Shown piece by piece: positions 7,875-15,768 of a stretch of DNA of 32,521 nucleotides. The notes below the pieces were generated by a model that did no database searches, had not been told where the DNA came from, and saw only the letters and a list, made by a program, of their open reading frames with translations. Source of the DNA: Mesorhizobium sp. LSJC280B00 (lineage in GTDB: Bacteria > Pseudomonadota > Alphaproteobacteria > Rhizobiales > Rhizobiaceae); assembly GCF_000502835.1 (NCBI RefSeq), contig NZ_AYVL01000013.1, positions 4,157-36,677 of the forward strand, in the 5' to 3' direction. The translations under genes were made by a program, and so were the position numbers. Within the stretch, counting starts at the first letter, position 1; each line of letters starts with the position of its first letter.

Positions 7875-8702
7875 GCTCGCCGGGTCGAGCGCTGGCTCGC
7901 CTTTGCGGCGCGCCACGATCGCCGCAAGATCGGCGGTCTCGAAAGCATCGCGCAGGGCGTCGAACGACGGCAGCACGAAATAGGCGCGCTGGAACTTATC
8001 GATCTCGTAGCCGGTGCGCATTACGGTTTCCAGGTCGAAGGGGACATGGTGCGCCTCGCCGCCTTCGACCGCGAACTGAAGCTCGGTGAAGGATGACATC
8101 AGCCCGGCACCGAAAGCCTTCAGCGGCTGGCCCGGCTCGCGTATCAGCCCGTATTCGACGGTGTACCAGTAAAGCCTGGTGATCATCTCGTCGCCGCCGA
8201 GCGCAATCACGCTGTCGGCCTTTTTGCCATACATCTGCATGAAGTCGGCAAAGACCGGCTGCGTCAGGATCGGCACGTGACCGAAGAAATCGTGGAACAT
8301 GTCGGGCTCGACGATGTAGTCGAGCTCCTTTTGGGTTCGCAGCCAGTTGGTGACCGGGAAGCGGCGGTTGGCGAGGTGGTCGAAGAACGGCTGGGCGGGG
8401 ATGAGCCCCGGCACGGCGACGATCTCCCAGCCGGTGAGCTTGCGCAGCTTCTCGCTGACCGCACCGAAATCCGGGATCTTGTCGAGAAGGCCGAGCGCCG
8501 CAACGCCATCGAGATAGGAATGGTGGGCGAGCTTCCTGGTCAGCTTCGTCTGGCGGTCGCACAGCGTGCGCCACACCGCCTGTTCTTGGTCGCTATAATT
8601 GTAGCCCTGCGCCACGGTGAAATCGGCACGGCAGACCGAATAATCGCCGCGAAGGCCTCGCGCAGCGCATTCGCGGGCATAGTCGGCAACGTTCATTGTC
8701 AT
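7869..8702 (-). CDS. phhA: phenylalanine 4-hydroxylase
   Basis: A 277-residue monomeric-type bacterial phenylalanine 4-hydroxylase. It converts L-phenylalanine to L-tyrosine using tetrahydropterin, O2 and non-haem iron. The iron ligands of the 2-His-1-carboxylate triad are visible: H137 and H142 in MFHDFFGHVP and E183 in YWYTVEYGL. The pterin-side motif GWEIVAVPGLIP (about 91-102) is also present. GGGAGA precedes the ATG at 8702 with about 7 bases between. The length matches the catalytic core without the regulatory ACT domain of animal enzymes. It is divergent from an Lrp/AsnC gene, its probable regulator. No pterin dehydratase or homogentisate pathway gene is beside it. Confidence 0.96.
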   Translation of the reverse strand: MTMNVADYARECAARGLRGDYSVCRADFTVAQGYNYSDQEQAVWRTLCDRQTKLTRKLAHHSYLDGVAALGLLDKIPDFGAVSEKLRKLTGWEIVAVPGLIPAQPFFDHLANRRFPVTNWLRTQKELDYIVEPDMFHDFFGHVPILTQPVFADFMQMYGKKADSVIALGGDEMITRLYWYTVEYGLIREPGQPLKAFGAGLMSSFTELQFAVEGGEAHHVPFDLETVMRTGYEIDKFQRAYFVLPSFDALRDAFETADLAAIVARRKGEPALDPASL

Positions 8703-8775
8703 GGCTTGCTCTCCCTGGAAATCATGATCAGCGGATTGCCGGAAATTCTAGCGGGATGGCGCGAGGCAAATCAGC

Positions 8776-8792
8776 TTTGATGGTGGCTCAAA
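8776..8792. promoter_or_regulatory. possible Lrp/AsnC operator (TTTGA-N7-TCAAA)
   Basis: TTTGA (8776-8780) and TCAAA (8788-8792) form an inverted repeat in the 140-base gap between phhA and the divergent Lrp/AsnC gene. Lrp-type regulators bind palindromes of about 15-17 bp with AT-rich centres. Here the centre (TGGTGGC) is GC-rich, which weakens the case. Confidence 0.3.
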
Positions 8793-8842
8793 TGCGGGGT
8801 TGGAGGTAAAAGACTCCACGGTCGAGCTTTGGGAGAGTGAAA

Positions 8843-9319
8843 ATGCCTCAGTTTGATGAATTCGAGATCAAGATGCTCGACATCCTGCAACGCGACGGGC
8901 GCAAGCCGGTCTCCGAATTGGCGCAGGAGATTGGGCTGTCGACGACACCTTGCGCGCGGCGCTTCGAGGCCCTTCAGCAAGCGGGCATCATAAAGGGCTT
9001 TGCTGCGGTGCTCAGCCGCCGCGCCGTCGGGCTGATGGTCGAAGTGTTCATCCAGGTGCGCCTCGTAACCCACAGCGACGGCTCGCCCGAAACCTTTATC
9101 GCCGCCGTGCAACGCATGGACGAGGTGTCGTCGTGCTGGACGATGACTGGAGACTACGATTTCCTGCTGCATGTCATGGTGCCGTCGGTCGACGAGCTCA
9201 ATGCCTTCGTCATGCACCGGCTGATGCGGCTCGAAGGCGTGCGCGACGTACACACGCAGCTTGTGCTGCAGAACATCAAGGGGCCTGGCCATGTCCCGCT
9301 TGCACATCTCAGACGATAG
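8843..9319 (+). CDS. Lrp/AsnC-family transcriptional regulator
   Basis: A 158-residue feast/famine regulator. The N-terminal helix-turn-helix (about 5-60) reads DEFEIKMLDILQRDGRKPVSELAQEIGLSTTPCARRFEALQQAGIIKGFAAVLSRRAVG, and the C-terminal part is a RAM/ACT-like ligand-binding domain (MDEVSSCWTMTGDYDFLLHVMVPSVDELNAFV). The start is set by the ribosome-binding site: GGGAG (8831-8835) is 7 bases before ATG 8843, whereas GTG 8837 would be almost touching it. The gene is divergent from phhA, so it probably senses an aromatic amino acid and controls phenylalanine hydroxylation. This is inferred from arrangement; the ligand is not shown. Confidence 0.92.
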   Translation: MPQFDEFEIKMLDILQRDGRKPVSELAQEIGLSTTPCARRFEALQQAGIIKGFAAVLSRRAVGLMVEVFIQVRLVTHSDGSPETFIAAVQRMDEVSSCWTMTGDYDFLLHVMVPSVDELNAFVMHRLMRLEGVRDVHTQLVLQNIKGPGHVPLAHLRR

Positions 9320-9421
9320 GCATTTCTGCGGAAAAGCTGCACACAAACTGCTGAAGCGAGCCAATCTCCAGAGCTAGATCGCCGACTACGACATGCGGAC
9401 CGCCATTGCATAAGGCCCGCC

Positions 9422-9961
9422 ATGAAAATCGTCTTGATCAACCCGCCGCATACCGCCATCGGCAGCCGTGTGCCGGACGACCATCTGCCGCCGCTCGGCT
9501 TGCTGGCACTGGGCGGTCCGCTGATCGACGCGGGACATCAACTACGGCTTGTGGACGCCGAATTCGGGCCGATGGCGCTTGCCACGCTGGTCCGGGACGC
9601 CTTGAGCGACCATCCCGACTGCATTCTGATCGGCCATTCCGGCTCGACCTCTGCACATCCGACAGCCCTGCTGATCGCCGGCATGGTCAAGGACATCGAG
9701 CCAGCGACAATCCTGATTTATGGCGGCGTGTTTCCGACCTATCACTGGCGCGACATACTGGCCGAAACGCATGCCTTCGACTTCATCGTGCGCGGCGAGG
9801 GCGAGGCGACAATCGTCGCGCTGGTCGAAGCGCTTGAGAAACGCAAGCCGCTGTCGGACGTGGCGGGGATCGCTTTTCCTGACGATTCGCGCCGTCCTTT
9901 TGCCACCCGGCCGGCAAGGACGACGCCAATTTCGACGATTACCGCATCGGCTGGGAACTGA
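9422..9961 (+). CDS. N-terminal part of the frameshifted BchE-like protein (B12-binding domain)
   Basis: This piece encodes 179 residues. Residues 1-155 look like a cobalamin-binding domain of the radical SAM type: KIVLINPPHTAIG, PPLGLLALGGPLIDAGHQLRLVDAEF, ILIYGGVFPTYHW and FIVRGEGEATIVALVEAL. As in other BchE-type proteins, cobalamin binding need not involve the DxHxxG histidine. The last 20 or so residues after FATRPA are out-of-frame sequence and end at a stop at 9961. The ATG at 9422 is well supported by the match of KIVLINPP to family N termini. Confidence 0.6.
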   Translation: MKIVLINPPHTAIGSRVPDDHLPPLGLLALGGPLIDAGHQLRLVDAEFGPMALATLVRDALSDHPDCILIGHSGSTSAHPTALLIAGMVKDIEPATILIYGGVFPTYHWRDILAETHAFDFIVRGEGEATIVALVEALEKRKPLSDVAGIAFPDDSRRPFATRPARTTPISTITASAGN

Positions 9962-10002
9962 TCGACTTCAGCCGCTATAGCTATTGGGGAGACAAGCGTG
10001 CG

Positions 10003-10959
10003 GTGGTCATGCAGTTCTCGCGAGGCTGTCCGCATCTGTGCAACTATTGCGGCCAGCGCGGCTTCTGGACGCGCTGGCGGCACCGCGACCCCGGGAAGTT
10101 CGCGCGGGAGATTGCCTGGCTACACCGCGAGCATGGCGTCGAGCTGATCAACCTTGCCGACGAGAACCCGACGTCGTCCAAAAAAGCCTGGCGCGCCTTT
10201 CTCGATGCGATGATCGCCGAGAATGTGCCGGTGCTGATCGTCGGCTCCACCCGCGCCGACGACATCGTCCGCGACGCCGACAGCCTGCATCTCTATCGCC
10301 AGGCCGGCGTCATCCGCTGGCTGCTTGGCATGGAAAATACCGACGAGCAGACGCTTGCATTGATCCGCAAGGGCGGCAGCACCTCATCCGACCGCGAGGC
10401 GATACGGCTGCTGCGCCTCAATGGCATCTTGTCGATGGCGACCTGGGTGGCCGGTTTCGAGGACGAAAGTTTGCGCGACCTCTGGCGCGGCTTCCGCCAG
10501 CTGATCGCTTATGACCCCGACCAGATCCAGGCGCTCTATGTAACGCCGCACCGCTGGACGCCGTTCTTCAGGATTGCCAGGGACCGCAAGGTGATCCAAC
10601 TGGACGCCCGCCTGTGGGACTACAAGCACCAGGTGCTGCGGATGACGCGCCTCAAGCCGTGGATGTTGTTCTTCGCCATCAAGCTGATCGAACTGGCCGT
10701 GCAGTCGCGGCCCAAGGCGCTGGCGCGCATCCTGTTCCACAAGGATCCGGAGCAACGGCATTCGATGCGCTGGTACACCAAAATGGGCCGCCGCGTCTGG
10801 TTCCGCGAAGTCTGGGGCTTTCTGGTCCGCGACCGCCGCCTGAAAAATGGCCCGACGCTCGCCGAATTCTGGGGCGCGCCGCAAGACGAGGAAGAGGAAT
10901 CGATGGTTGTCGAACGCCTGTCGCGTCAGTCCGTGACCGCTATTTCGCCAAACGCCTGA
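10003..10959 (+). CDS. C-terminal part of the frameshifted BchE-like protein (radical SAM domain)
   Basis: This piece of about 318 residues holds the radical SAM core. SRGCPHLCNYC carries the CxxxCxxC that binds the [4Fe-4S] cluster, and QRGFWTRWRHRDP and INLADENPTSSKKAW closely resemble the same stretches of BchE. It continues through GSTRADDIVRDAD and LLGMENTDEQTLALIRKGGS to a long basic C-terminal region. The frame is open well upstream of the GTG at 10003 and that upstream sequence is protein-like, so 10003 is not a natural start. Alone it lacks the cobalamin domain and is unlikely to be an active enzyme. Confidence 0.6.
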   Translation: MVMQFSRGCPHLCNYCGQRGFWTRWRHRDPGKFAREIAWLHREHGVELINLADENPTSSKKAWRAFLDAMIAENVPVLIVGSTRADDIVRDADSLHLYRQAGVIRWLLGMENTDEQTLALIRKGGSTSSDREAIRLLRLNGILSMATWVAGFEDESLRDLWRGFRQLIAYDPDQIQALYVTPHRWTPFFRIARDRKVIQLDARLWDYKHQVLRMTRLKPWMLFFAIKLIELAVQSRPKALARILFHKDPEQRHSMRWYTKMGRRVWFREVWGFLVRDRRLKNGPTLAEFWGAPQDEEEESMVVERLSRQSVTAISPNA

Positions 10960-10978
10960 GCCCCTCAGACACCCGGCC

Positions 10979-11872
10979 TCACGGCACGATCAGCGTGCCG
11001 GCGCCGTGTTCGGTGAACAGCTCGAGCAGCACCGCATGCGGCGTCTTGCCGTTGAGGATGACGACGCCTGCGACGCCGCGCTCGATTGCCTCGATGCAGG
11101 TCTCGACTTTGGGGATCATGCCGCCCGAGACAGTGCCGTCCTTGATCAGGGCCTTGGCCTCGGCCACGGTCAACTCGTCGATCAGCTTCTTGTCCTTGTC
11201 GAGCACGCCGGGCACGTCGGTAAGGAACAGCAGGCGCGTCGCCTGGCAGGCGCCGGCGATGGCGCCGGCAAAAGTGTCGGCGTTGATGTTGTAGGTATGG
11301 CCGTCGCGGCCGGGCGCCACCGGCGCCAGCACCGGGATCATTTCGGACCGCGCCAGGAGGTCGAGCAATGTGCGGTCGACCTCGACAGGCTCACCAACGA
11401 AGCCCAGGTCGAGCACCCGCTCGATGTTGGAATCCGGATCGATCATGGTCTTGCGCGCCTTTTCGGCAAACACCATGTTGCCGTCCTTGCCGCACAGCCC
11501 GATCGCCCACTCGCCCTCGGCATTGATCAGCGCGACGATCTCCTTGTTGATCGACCCGGCCAGCACCATCTCGACAATCTCGACGGTCTTCTGGTCGGTG
11601 ACGCGCAAGCCGCCCTCGAATTTGGATTCGATGCCCATCTTGCTGAGCATGGCGCCGATCTGCGGCCCGCCGCCATGCACGACGATCGGGTTGACGCCGG
11701 ATTGTTTCAAAAGTGCGATGTCGCGGGCGAAAGCCTTGCCGAGCGCGATGTCGCCCATCGCGTGGCCGCCATATTTCACCACGACCGTCTTGTTCTCGTA
11801 GCGCTGCATATAGGGCAGCGCCCTTGAAAGCAGCGCGGCCTGCATTTCGGCGGTGGCGGCGACATCCGTCAT
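10979..11872 (-). CDS. argB: acetylglutamate kinase
   Basis: A 297-residue N-acetyl-L-glutamate kinase, the second step of arginine synthesis, which phosphorylates N-acetylglutamate with ATP in the cytoplasm. The amino-acid kinase fold is clear: KYGGHAM with the catalytic Lys near residue 34, the substrate loop [10 protein letters not shown] near 63, [13 protein letters not shown] for substrate and nucleotide binding, and a C-terminal [14 protein letters not shown]. The N-terminal helix ([25 protein letters not shown]) is typical of arginine-regulated hexameric forms. In many Rhizobiales argB follows engB directly; here about 8 kb of other genes lies between them. The amidase gene lies upstream on the same strand, with about 96 bases between. 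Confidence 0.96.
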   Translation of the reverse strand: MTDVAATAEMQAALLSRALPYMQRYENKTVVVKYGGHAMGDIALGKAFARDIALLKQSGVNPIVVHGGGPQIGAMLSKMGIESKFEGGLRVTDQKTVEIVEMVLAGSINKEIVALINAEGEWAIGLCGKDGNMVFAEKARKTMIDPDSNIERVLDLGFVGEPVEVDRTLLDLLARSEMIPVLAPVAPGRDGHTYNINADTFAGAIAGACQATRLLFLTDVPGVLDKDKKLIDELTVAEAKALIKDGTVSGGMIPKVETCIEAIERGVAGVVILNGKTPHAVLLELFTEHGAGTLIVP

Positions 11873-11968
11873 CGGCGTGGTTCCCAGCTTGGCATGAACG
11901 GCGGCGTCTTAGCGAGAATTGGACGAGGGGGCAAACGGCTTTGCTGTCACGATCGATCAAATCACCGC

Positions 11969-13465
11969 CTATGCCGGCCGCTGCAGCGGCGCCCGTCGGC
12001 CCAGCCAGCCCGAGATCCTTTCCATCTGCGCGGCGAACGACAAAAGCGTTTCCTCGTCGCCGGGGCGGCCGGCGGCCTGGACGCCGAGCGGCAGGCCGGC
12101 ATCGGTGACGTAAACCGGAAGCGTGATCGACGGTTGCCCGCTGACGTTCTGGATCGCCGGCCAGTGGGTGAACCACAGGCTCTTGTCCATCAGCTGGCCG
12201 AATAGCGGCTTGAACTTCAGCAGGCCGGCGAGGCGCAGTCTGTCCAGAACATTCTCGATGAATTCGTCGGCGCCTTTCGGGTCCATGGTGCCGCAGGCGA
12301 GCGGCGGGTGCGCGATGACAGGCATCAGCACTGCATCATAGTGCGCGGTTTCGGTGATAAGCCGGCGCGAGGTTGCGTGCAGCCGCTGCAGGCCGGCATA
12401 GATTTCGCCGGCCGAGAGAATTTCACCGAACCGGCTCATCACGCGCGTGGCGCGTTCGATGTCGCCTGAGATGGAGCGGCCGACGCGCAAGGCCTCGCCA
12501 CGCATCGTGCCGGCCACCGCCGCAGCGACGGTTCTGGCGAAATCGGCGATGAAATCGCGATCGATATAGGGCAGGTCGATCTCCTCGACGCTGTGTCCGC
12601 CTTCGCGCGCCAGCCCGATCGCCGCATCCAGAGCTTTCAACGTCTCTTCCGATATCGGCAGGCCGAGCGGCGATTTTCGATAGAAGGCGAGCTTGAGCTT
12701 GCCCGGATCGCGCCCGGCGGCCGCAGTGAAACTGCCGTTCGGCGAGGGTGCCGCGTAGGGCGACAGCGGGTCGGGCCCGTGGGTCAGGTCGAGCAGCAGG
12801 GCCGTATCGCGCACCGAGCGGGCCAGCGCATGGTCGACGACGAAGCCGTACCAGCTTTCGGTGACGAGCGGCGTCAAGGGTACGCGGCCGCGCGAGGTTT
12901 TCAGCCCGATCAGCCCGGTACAAGCCGCAGGCACCCTGATCGAGCCGCCGCCATCCGAGGCATGTGCCACCGGCACGACGCCGGCCGCGACCAGCGCAGC
13001 CGCACCGCCTGAGGAACCGCCGGTCGTATGCGCGGTGTCCCATGGGTTGCGGGTGATGCCGAAAGCCGCCGATTCGGTCACCAGCCTCAGCCCGTGTTCG
13101 GGTGCGGTGCTGGTGGCGATCGGAATCAGGCCGGCGGCCAGATAGCGCTCCGTCATCACCGAGCTGAAATCGGGGGTGAAGGCCGGGATGCGGCTGCCGC
13201 CATGCGTCGGCACGCCCTTCATAGCGATGCCAAGATCCTTCAGCGCAAAGGGCACTCCGGCAAACGGCAGCTTGCGATCGACGGTTTTCGCCCGCGCCCG
13301 CGCCGCCTCATAGAGCGGTTCGGCGATGGCGTTGATCTCCGGGTGGGTGGCCTCGGCCCGGGCGATCGCCGCATCGACGAGATCTTGCGGTGTAATGTCT
13401 CCCTTGTGCACGAGTGCGACCTGGCCGGTTGCGTCATGCTCCCACAGAACCCGCTCGATCGACAT
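11969..13465 (-). CDS. amidase (amidase-signature family)
   Basis: A 498-residue enzyme of the amidase-signature family, hydrolysing carboxamides by a Ser-cisSer-Lys triad. The Lys lies in FALKDLGIAMKG, the signature GGSSGGAAALVAAGVVPVAHASDGGGSIRVPAA holds both serines and the GGSS loop, and GLIGLKTSRGRVP follows. It ends with the usual PSITLPVYVTDAGLPLGVQAAGRPGDEETLL. The start at ATG 13465 is chosen because GGGAGG lies about 6 bases upstream; the longer start at 13483 has no such site. The substrate cannot be read from sequence. The GatA subunit of the tRNA amidotransferase is unlikely, as no gatB or gatC is adjacent and the C terminus resembles stand-alone amidases. Confidence 0.92.
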   Translation of the reverse strand: MSIERVLWEHDATGQVALVHKGDITPQDLVDAAIARAEATHPEINAIAEPLYEAARARAKTVDRKLPFAGVPFALKDLGIAMKGVPTHGGSRIPAFTPDFSSVMTERYLAAGLIPIATSTAPEHGLRLVTESAAFGITRNPWDTAHTTGGSSGGAAALVAAGVVPVAHASDGGGSIRVPAACTGLIGLKTSRGRVPLTPLVTESWYGFVVDHALARSVRDTALLLDLTHGPDPLSPYAAPSPNGSFTAAAGRDPGKLKLAFYRKSPLGLPISEETLKALDAAIGLAREGGHSVEEIDLPYIDRDFIADFARTVAAAVAGTMRGEALRVGRSISGDIERATRVMSRFGEILSAGEIYAGLQRLHATSRRLITETAHYDAVLMPVIAHPPLACGTMDPKGADEFIENVLDRLRLAGLLKFKPLFGQLMDKSLWFTHWPAIQNVSGQPSITLPVYVTDAGLPLGVQAAGRPGDEETLLSFAAQMERISGWLGRRAPLQRPA

Positions 13466-13506
13466 GGTCGCCCTCCCGCTCATTGCAAGCTAGCGGGCGG
13501 CGATTT

Positions 13507-13575
13507 CATTGGCAATCGACGCTGGCGCTGCCGGTGCGCAAGACCATTTCAGTCGTTGCAAATACATTGCAATCG
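13507..13575. promoter_or_regulatory. repeated CATTG(G)CAATCG boxes upstream of the sigma gene
   Basis: CATTGGCAATCG (13507-13518) and CATTGCAATCG (13565-13575) are near-copies in the gap before the ECF sigma gene. A TTGCAA at 13556-13561 lies 11 bp before the TTGCAA at 13567-13572, about one helical turn. Such phased boxes could be binding sites for a regulator of the sigma gene or of the divergent amidase gene. I cannot point to a definite ECF promoter here. Confidence 0.3.
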
Positions 13576-13591
13576 CCTAATTTGGCGGCGG

Positions 13592-14131
13592 ATGACGCCG
13601 CAGGACATCAGCAACCTGATTGTCCGGACTTCGATGAAGGACCGGGCTGCGTTCGATCTGCTCTACCGGCAGACCAGCGCGAAACTTTTCGGCGTCTGCC
13701 TTCGTGTATTGAAGGATCGGGGAGATGCAGAAGAGGCGCTTCAAGAGGTCTTCGTCAAGATATGGACGAAGGCGGACCGTTTCGCCGTTTCGGATCTGAG
13801 CCCGATCTCTTGGCTGGTGGCCATTGCGCGCAATCATGCGATCGATCGGATCAGGGCGCGGCGAGAGCCTGCCGCCTATATCGATGCCGCGCTCGACGTG
13901 GCCGATCCGGCGCCGGGGCCGGAGGCCATGGCCGTGGCGGGCGGTGAGTCCGAACGCATCTACCATTGTCTCAAGGAATTGGAGAAGGACCGGGCGGCGG
14001 CCGTCCGGGGCGCCTATCTGGATGGCAAAAGCTATGCCGAACTGGCGGAGCGCTATGGCGTACCGCTGAACACGATGCGGACCTGGCTGCGCCGCAGCCT
14101 GTTGAAACTGAGAGAATGCCTGGAAAGATGA
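13592..14131 (+). CDS. ECF-type RNA polymerase sigma factor
   Basis: A 179-residue sigma-70 family factor of the extracytoplasmic-function group. Region 2 reads FDLLYRQTSAKLFGVCLRVLKDRGDAEEALQEVFVKIWTKADRF, followed by ISWLVAIARNHAIDRIRARR, and region 4 reads LKELEKDRAAAVRGAYLDGKSYAELAERYGVPLNTMRTWLRRSLLKLRECL. The open frame extends far upstream antisense to the amidase gene, but family homology begins at the ATG at 13592. Its stop overlaps the anti-sigma start as ATGA, so the two are translationally coupled. With RskA-like anti-sigma and fasciclin genes following, it resembles the mycobacterial SigK group; this grouping is inferred from context and needs phylogeny. Confidence 0.93.
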   Translation: MTPQDISNLIVRTSMKDRAAFDLLYRQTSAKLFGVCLRVLKDRGDAEEALQEVFVKIWTKADRFAVSDLSPISWLVAIARNHAIDRIRARREPAAYIDAALDVADPAPGPEAMAVAGGESERIYHCLKELEKDRAAAVRGAYLDGKSYAELAERYGVPLNTMRTWLRRSLLKLRECLER

Positions 14132-14832
14132 CGCTGGCTGACGACAATGGACCGGAACGTGGGGGCGACGACCTGTTCGCCGCCGAATACGTTCTTGGCG
14201 TTCTGGCCGCCGATGAACGCGAGATCGCGTCGCGCCGCATCGATGCGGACGCCGCCTTCGCGCGCCTTGTCGATGCCTGGGAGGCGCATCTTTCGCCGAT
14301 GGCCGCCGCCTATCCGGAGACAGAGCCTCCGATCAGGGTCAAGGAAGCATTGGACCGCCGGCTGTTCGCTGCAGAGCCGCGCGCCGGCCTGTGGTCGAGC
14401 CTTGGCTTCTGGCGCGGTCTTGCCGCCGCCGCCATTGCGGCACTGGCGATCTACATCGCCGTGCCTTACTTCCGCCCGTCCACCGAACCGCCGCAGGCGC
14501 GGCTTGTCGCCTCGCTGGCGGCCGAAGGCAGCGACGTCAAATATCTCGTCGTCTACGATGCCGCCCGTCACGAGGTCGGTCTTTCCCACGTTTCCGGCGA
14601 GCGGGCCGCCGGCAAGGACTTCGAGCTGTGGATGATCGAAGGCAAGAAGGCGCCGGTGTCGATGGGCGTCATCCCGGCCGGTGCGACCGCGCATTTGGCC
14701 ATCCCGCCCGCCGTCCAGGAGAAATTGGCGAAAGGCGCCGTGCTTGCGGTCAGCGTTGAGCCTGCCGGCGGTTCACCGACCGGCCAGCCGACTGGACCGG
14801 TGGTCGCAGCGGGCGATCTGAAGAGCATCTGA
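14128..14832 (+). CDS. membrane anti-sigma factor, RskA-like
   Basis: About 234 residues. The N-terminal cytoplasmic part (DDLFAAEYVLGVLAADEREIASRRIDADAAFARLVDAWEAHLSPM) matches the sigma-binding domain of RskA/anti-sigma-K proteins and lacks the HxxxCxxC zinc motif of the ZAS type. One membrane helix follows (FWRGLAAAAIAALAIYIAVPYF), then a periplasmic domain with FELWMIEGKKAPVSMGVIPAG, typical of the RskA C-terminal domain. It should hold the adjacent sigma factor inactive at the membrane until an envelope signal leads to its release or proteolysis. The start is taken at ATG 14128, which overlaps the sigma stop (ATGA); an ATG at 14116 would add four residues. Confidence 0.88.
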   Translation: MTLADDNGPERGGDDLFAAEYVLGVLAADEREIASRRIDADAAFARLVDAWEAHLSPMAAAYPETEPPIRVKEALDRRLFAAEPRAGLWSSLGFWRGLAAAAIAALAIYIAVPYFRPSTEPPQARLVASLAAEGSDVKYLVVYDAARHEVGLSHVSGERAAGKDFELWMIEGKKAPVSMGVIPAGATAHLAIPPAVQEKLAKGAVLAVSVEPAGGSPTGQPTGPVVAAGDLKSI

Positions 14833-15036
14833 CCGCTTCTCATCTCCGGAAGCAGACCTGAAATCTATCTCCCGCGATTGAAACGCCTGCAAAGCTTGTT
14901 GGCGGCTGTCGATCCGCGCCGGGCAAATTGCAGCGACAAATATTTTTTTGCGGAGAGGACGAAACTCCAGCATTTCTATCGCGTATCTCCTTGCGTTCCC
15001 AAATGAGGGGAACGATAACCCGAGGAGATTGAAATC

Positions 15037-15594
15037 ATGCGTAAATTCGCCACCCTTTTGCTTGCCGGCACGGTCGCCATATCCGCGCTCGCCACCATTG
15101 CCTATGCTCAAAATCCGATGGTCGGCGGCGCCGCCATGTATGCCCAGAAAAACATCGTCGAAAATGCTGTCAACTCGAAGGACCACACGACGCTGGTCGC
15201 TGCCGTCAAGGCAGGCGGCCTGGTCGATACGCTGCAAAGCGCTGGCCCCTTCACTGTGTTCGCGCCGACCAACGAGGCCTTTGCGGCACTTCCAGCCGGC
15301 ACGGTGGAGACGCTGCTCAGGCCTGAAAACAAGGACAAGCTCGTCAAGATCCTGACTTGCCATGTCATCGGCGCCAAAGCGATGGCCGCCGACGTCGCCA
15401 AGATGGTCAAGAACGACGGCGGCACCCACAAGGTCAAGACGGTCGGTGGTTGCGAACTGTCGCTCAAGGCCGACGGCGGCAAGGTCACCGTGACCGACGA
15501 GAACGGCAACGTCGCCAATGTGACCATCGCCGATGTCGAGCAGTCCAACGGCGTCATCCACGTCGTCGACAAGGTTCTCCTGCCGAAGATGTAA
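15037..15594 (+). CDS. secreted fasciclin-domain protein
   Basis: A 185-residue protein with a Sec signal peptide (MRKFATLLLAGTVAISALATIAYA, cut probably before QNPMVG) and a single FAS1 domain. The domain's H1 and H2 boxes are visible as GPFTVFAPTNEAFAAL and, near the end, IADVEQSNGVIHVVDKVLLP. FAS1 proteins are periplasmic or surface proteins that commonly act in adhesion or protein contact. GAGGAG sits 9 bases before the ATG. The gene follows the anti-sigma gene after 204 bases on the same strand, so it is a likely member of that sigma regulon. In mycobacteria the main SigK targets, MPT70 and MPT83, are also FAS1 proteins, which makes the arrangement suggestive. Confidence 0.93.
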   Translation: MRKFATLLLAGTVAISALATIAYAQNPMVGGAAMYAQKNIVENAVNSKDHTTLVAAVKAGGLVDTLQSAGPFTVFAPTNEAFAALPAGTVETLLRPENKDKLVKILTCHVIGAKAMAADVAKMVKNDGGTHKVKTVGGCELSLKADGGKVTVTDENGNVANVTIADVEQSNGVIHVVDKVLLPKM

Positions 15595-15768
15595 CAAACG
15601 CACGCTGCCGGCGAAGATATCACTAAGGGCCTCCCTGCGCACACTCCGCGCCGTTCACGCAAGATGTGGATAGGCGCGGAGTCCCGCTTTGAGGACAGCG
15701 ATCGTCACCGGCTTTTGATTTCCGTGTGGCGGTCGAATTTGGCACAAGCAATGACAGGAGGAATGGCC

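Larger units (their letters stand above)
9422..10959 (+). pseudogene. BchE-like cobalamin-binding radical SAM gene with one frameshift
   Basis: Two adjacent frames make up one protein. The first (9422-9961) holds the B12-binding Rossmann domain, and the second holds the radical SAM domain with CPHLCNYC. The correct joint is near 9905-9920. Reading the second frame back from 10003 gives KDDANFDDYRIGWELIDFSRYSYWGDKRAVVMQFSRGC, which is the expected linker. The first frame loses sense after FATRPA. Adding one base near 9916-9919 would restore a protein of about 511 residues, the right size for BchE, the anaerobic Mg-protoporphyrin IX monomethyl ester cyclase. No bacteriochlorophyll gene is nearby, so the role is probably not photosynthetic. 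The break may be a real mutation or a sequencing error; codon use stays normal on both sides. Confidence 0.75.

Noticed and set aside
13028..13591. N-terminal extension of the sigma factor frame
   Set aside because: It runs antisense through the amidase gene; sigma homology starts at 13592.
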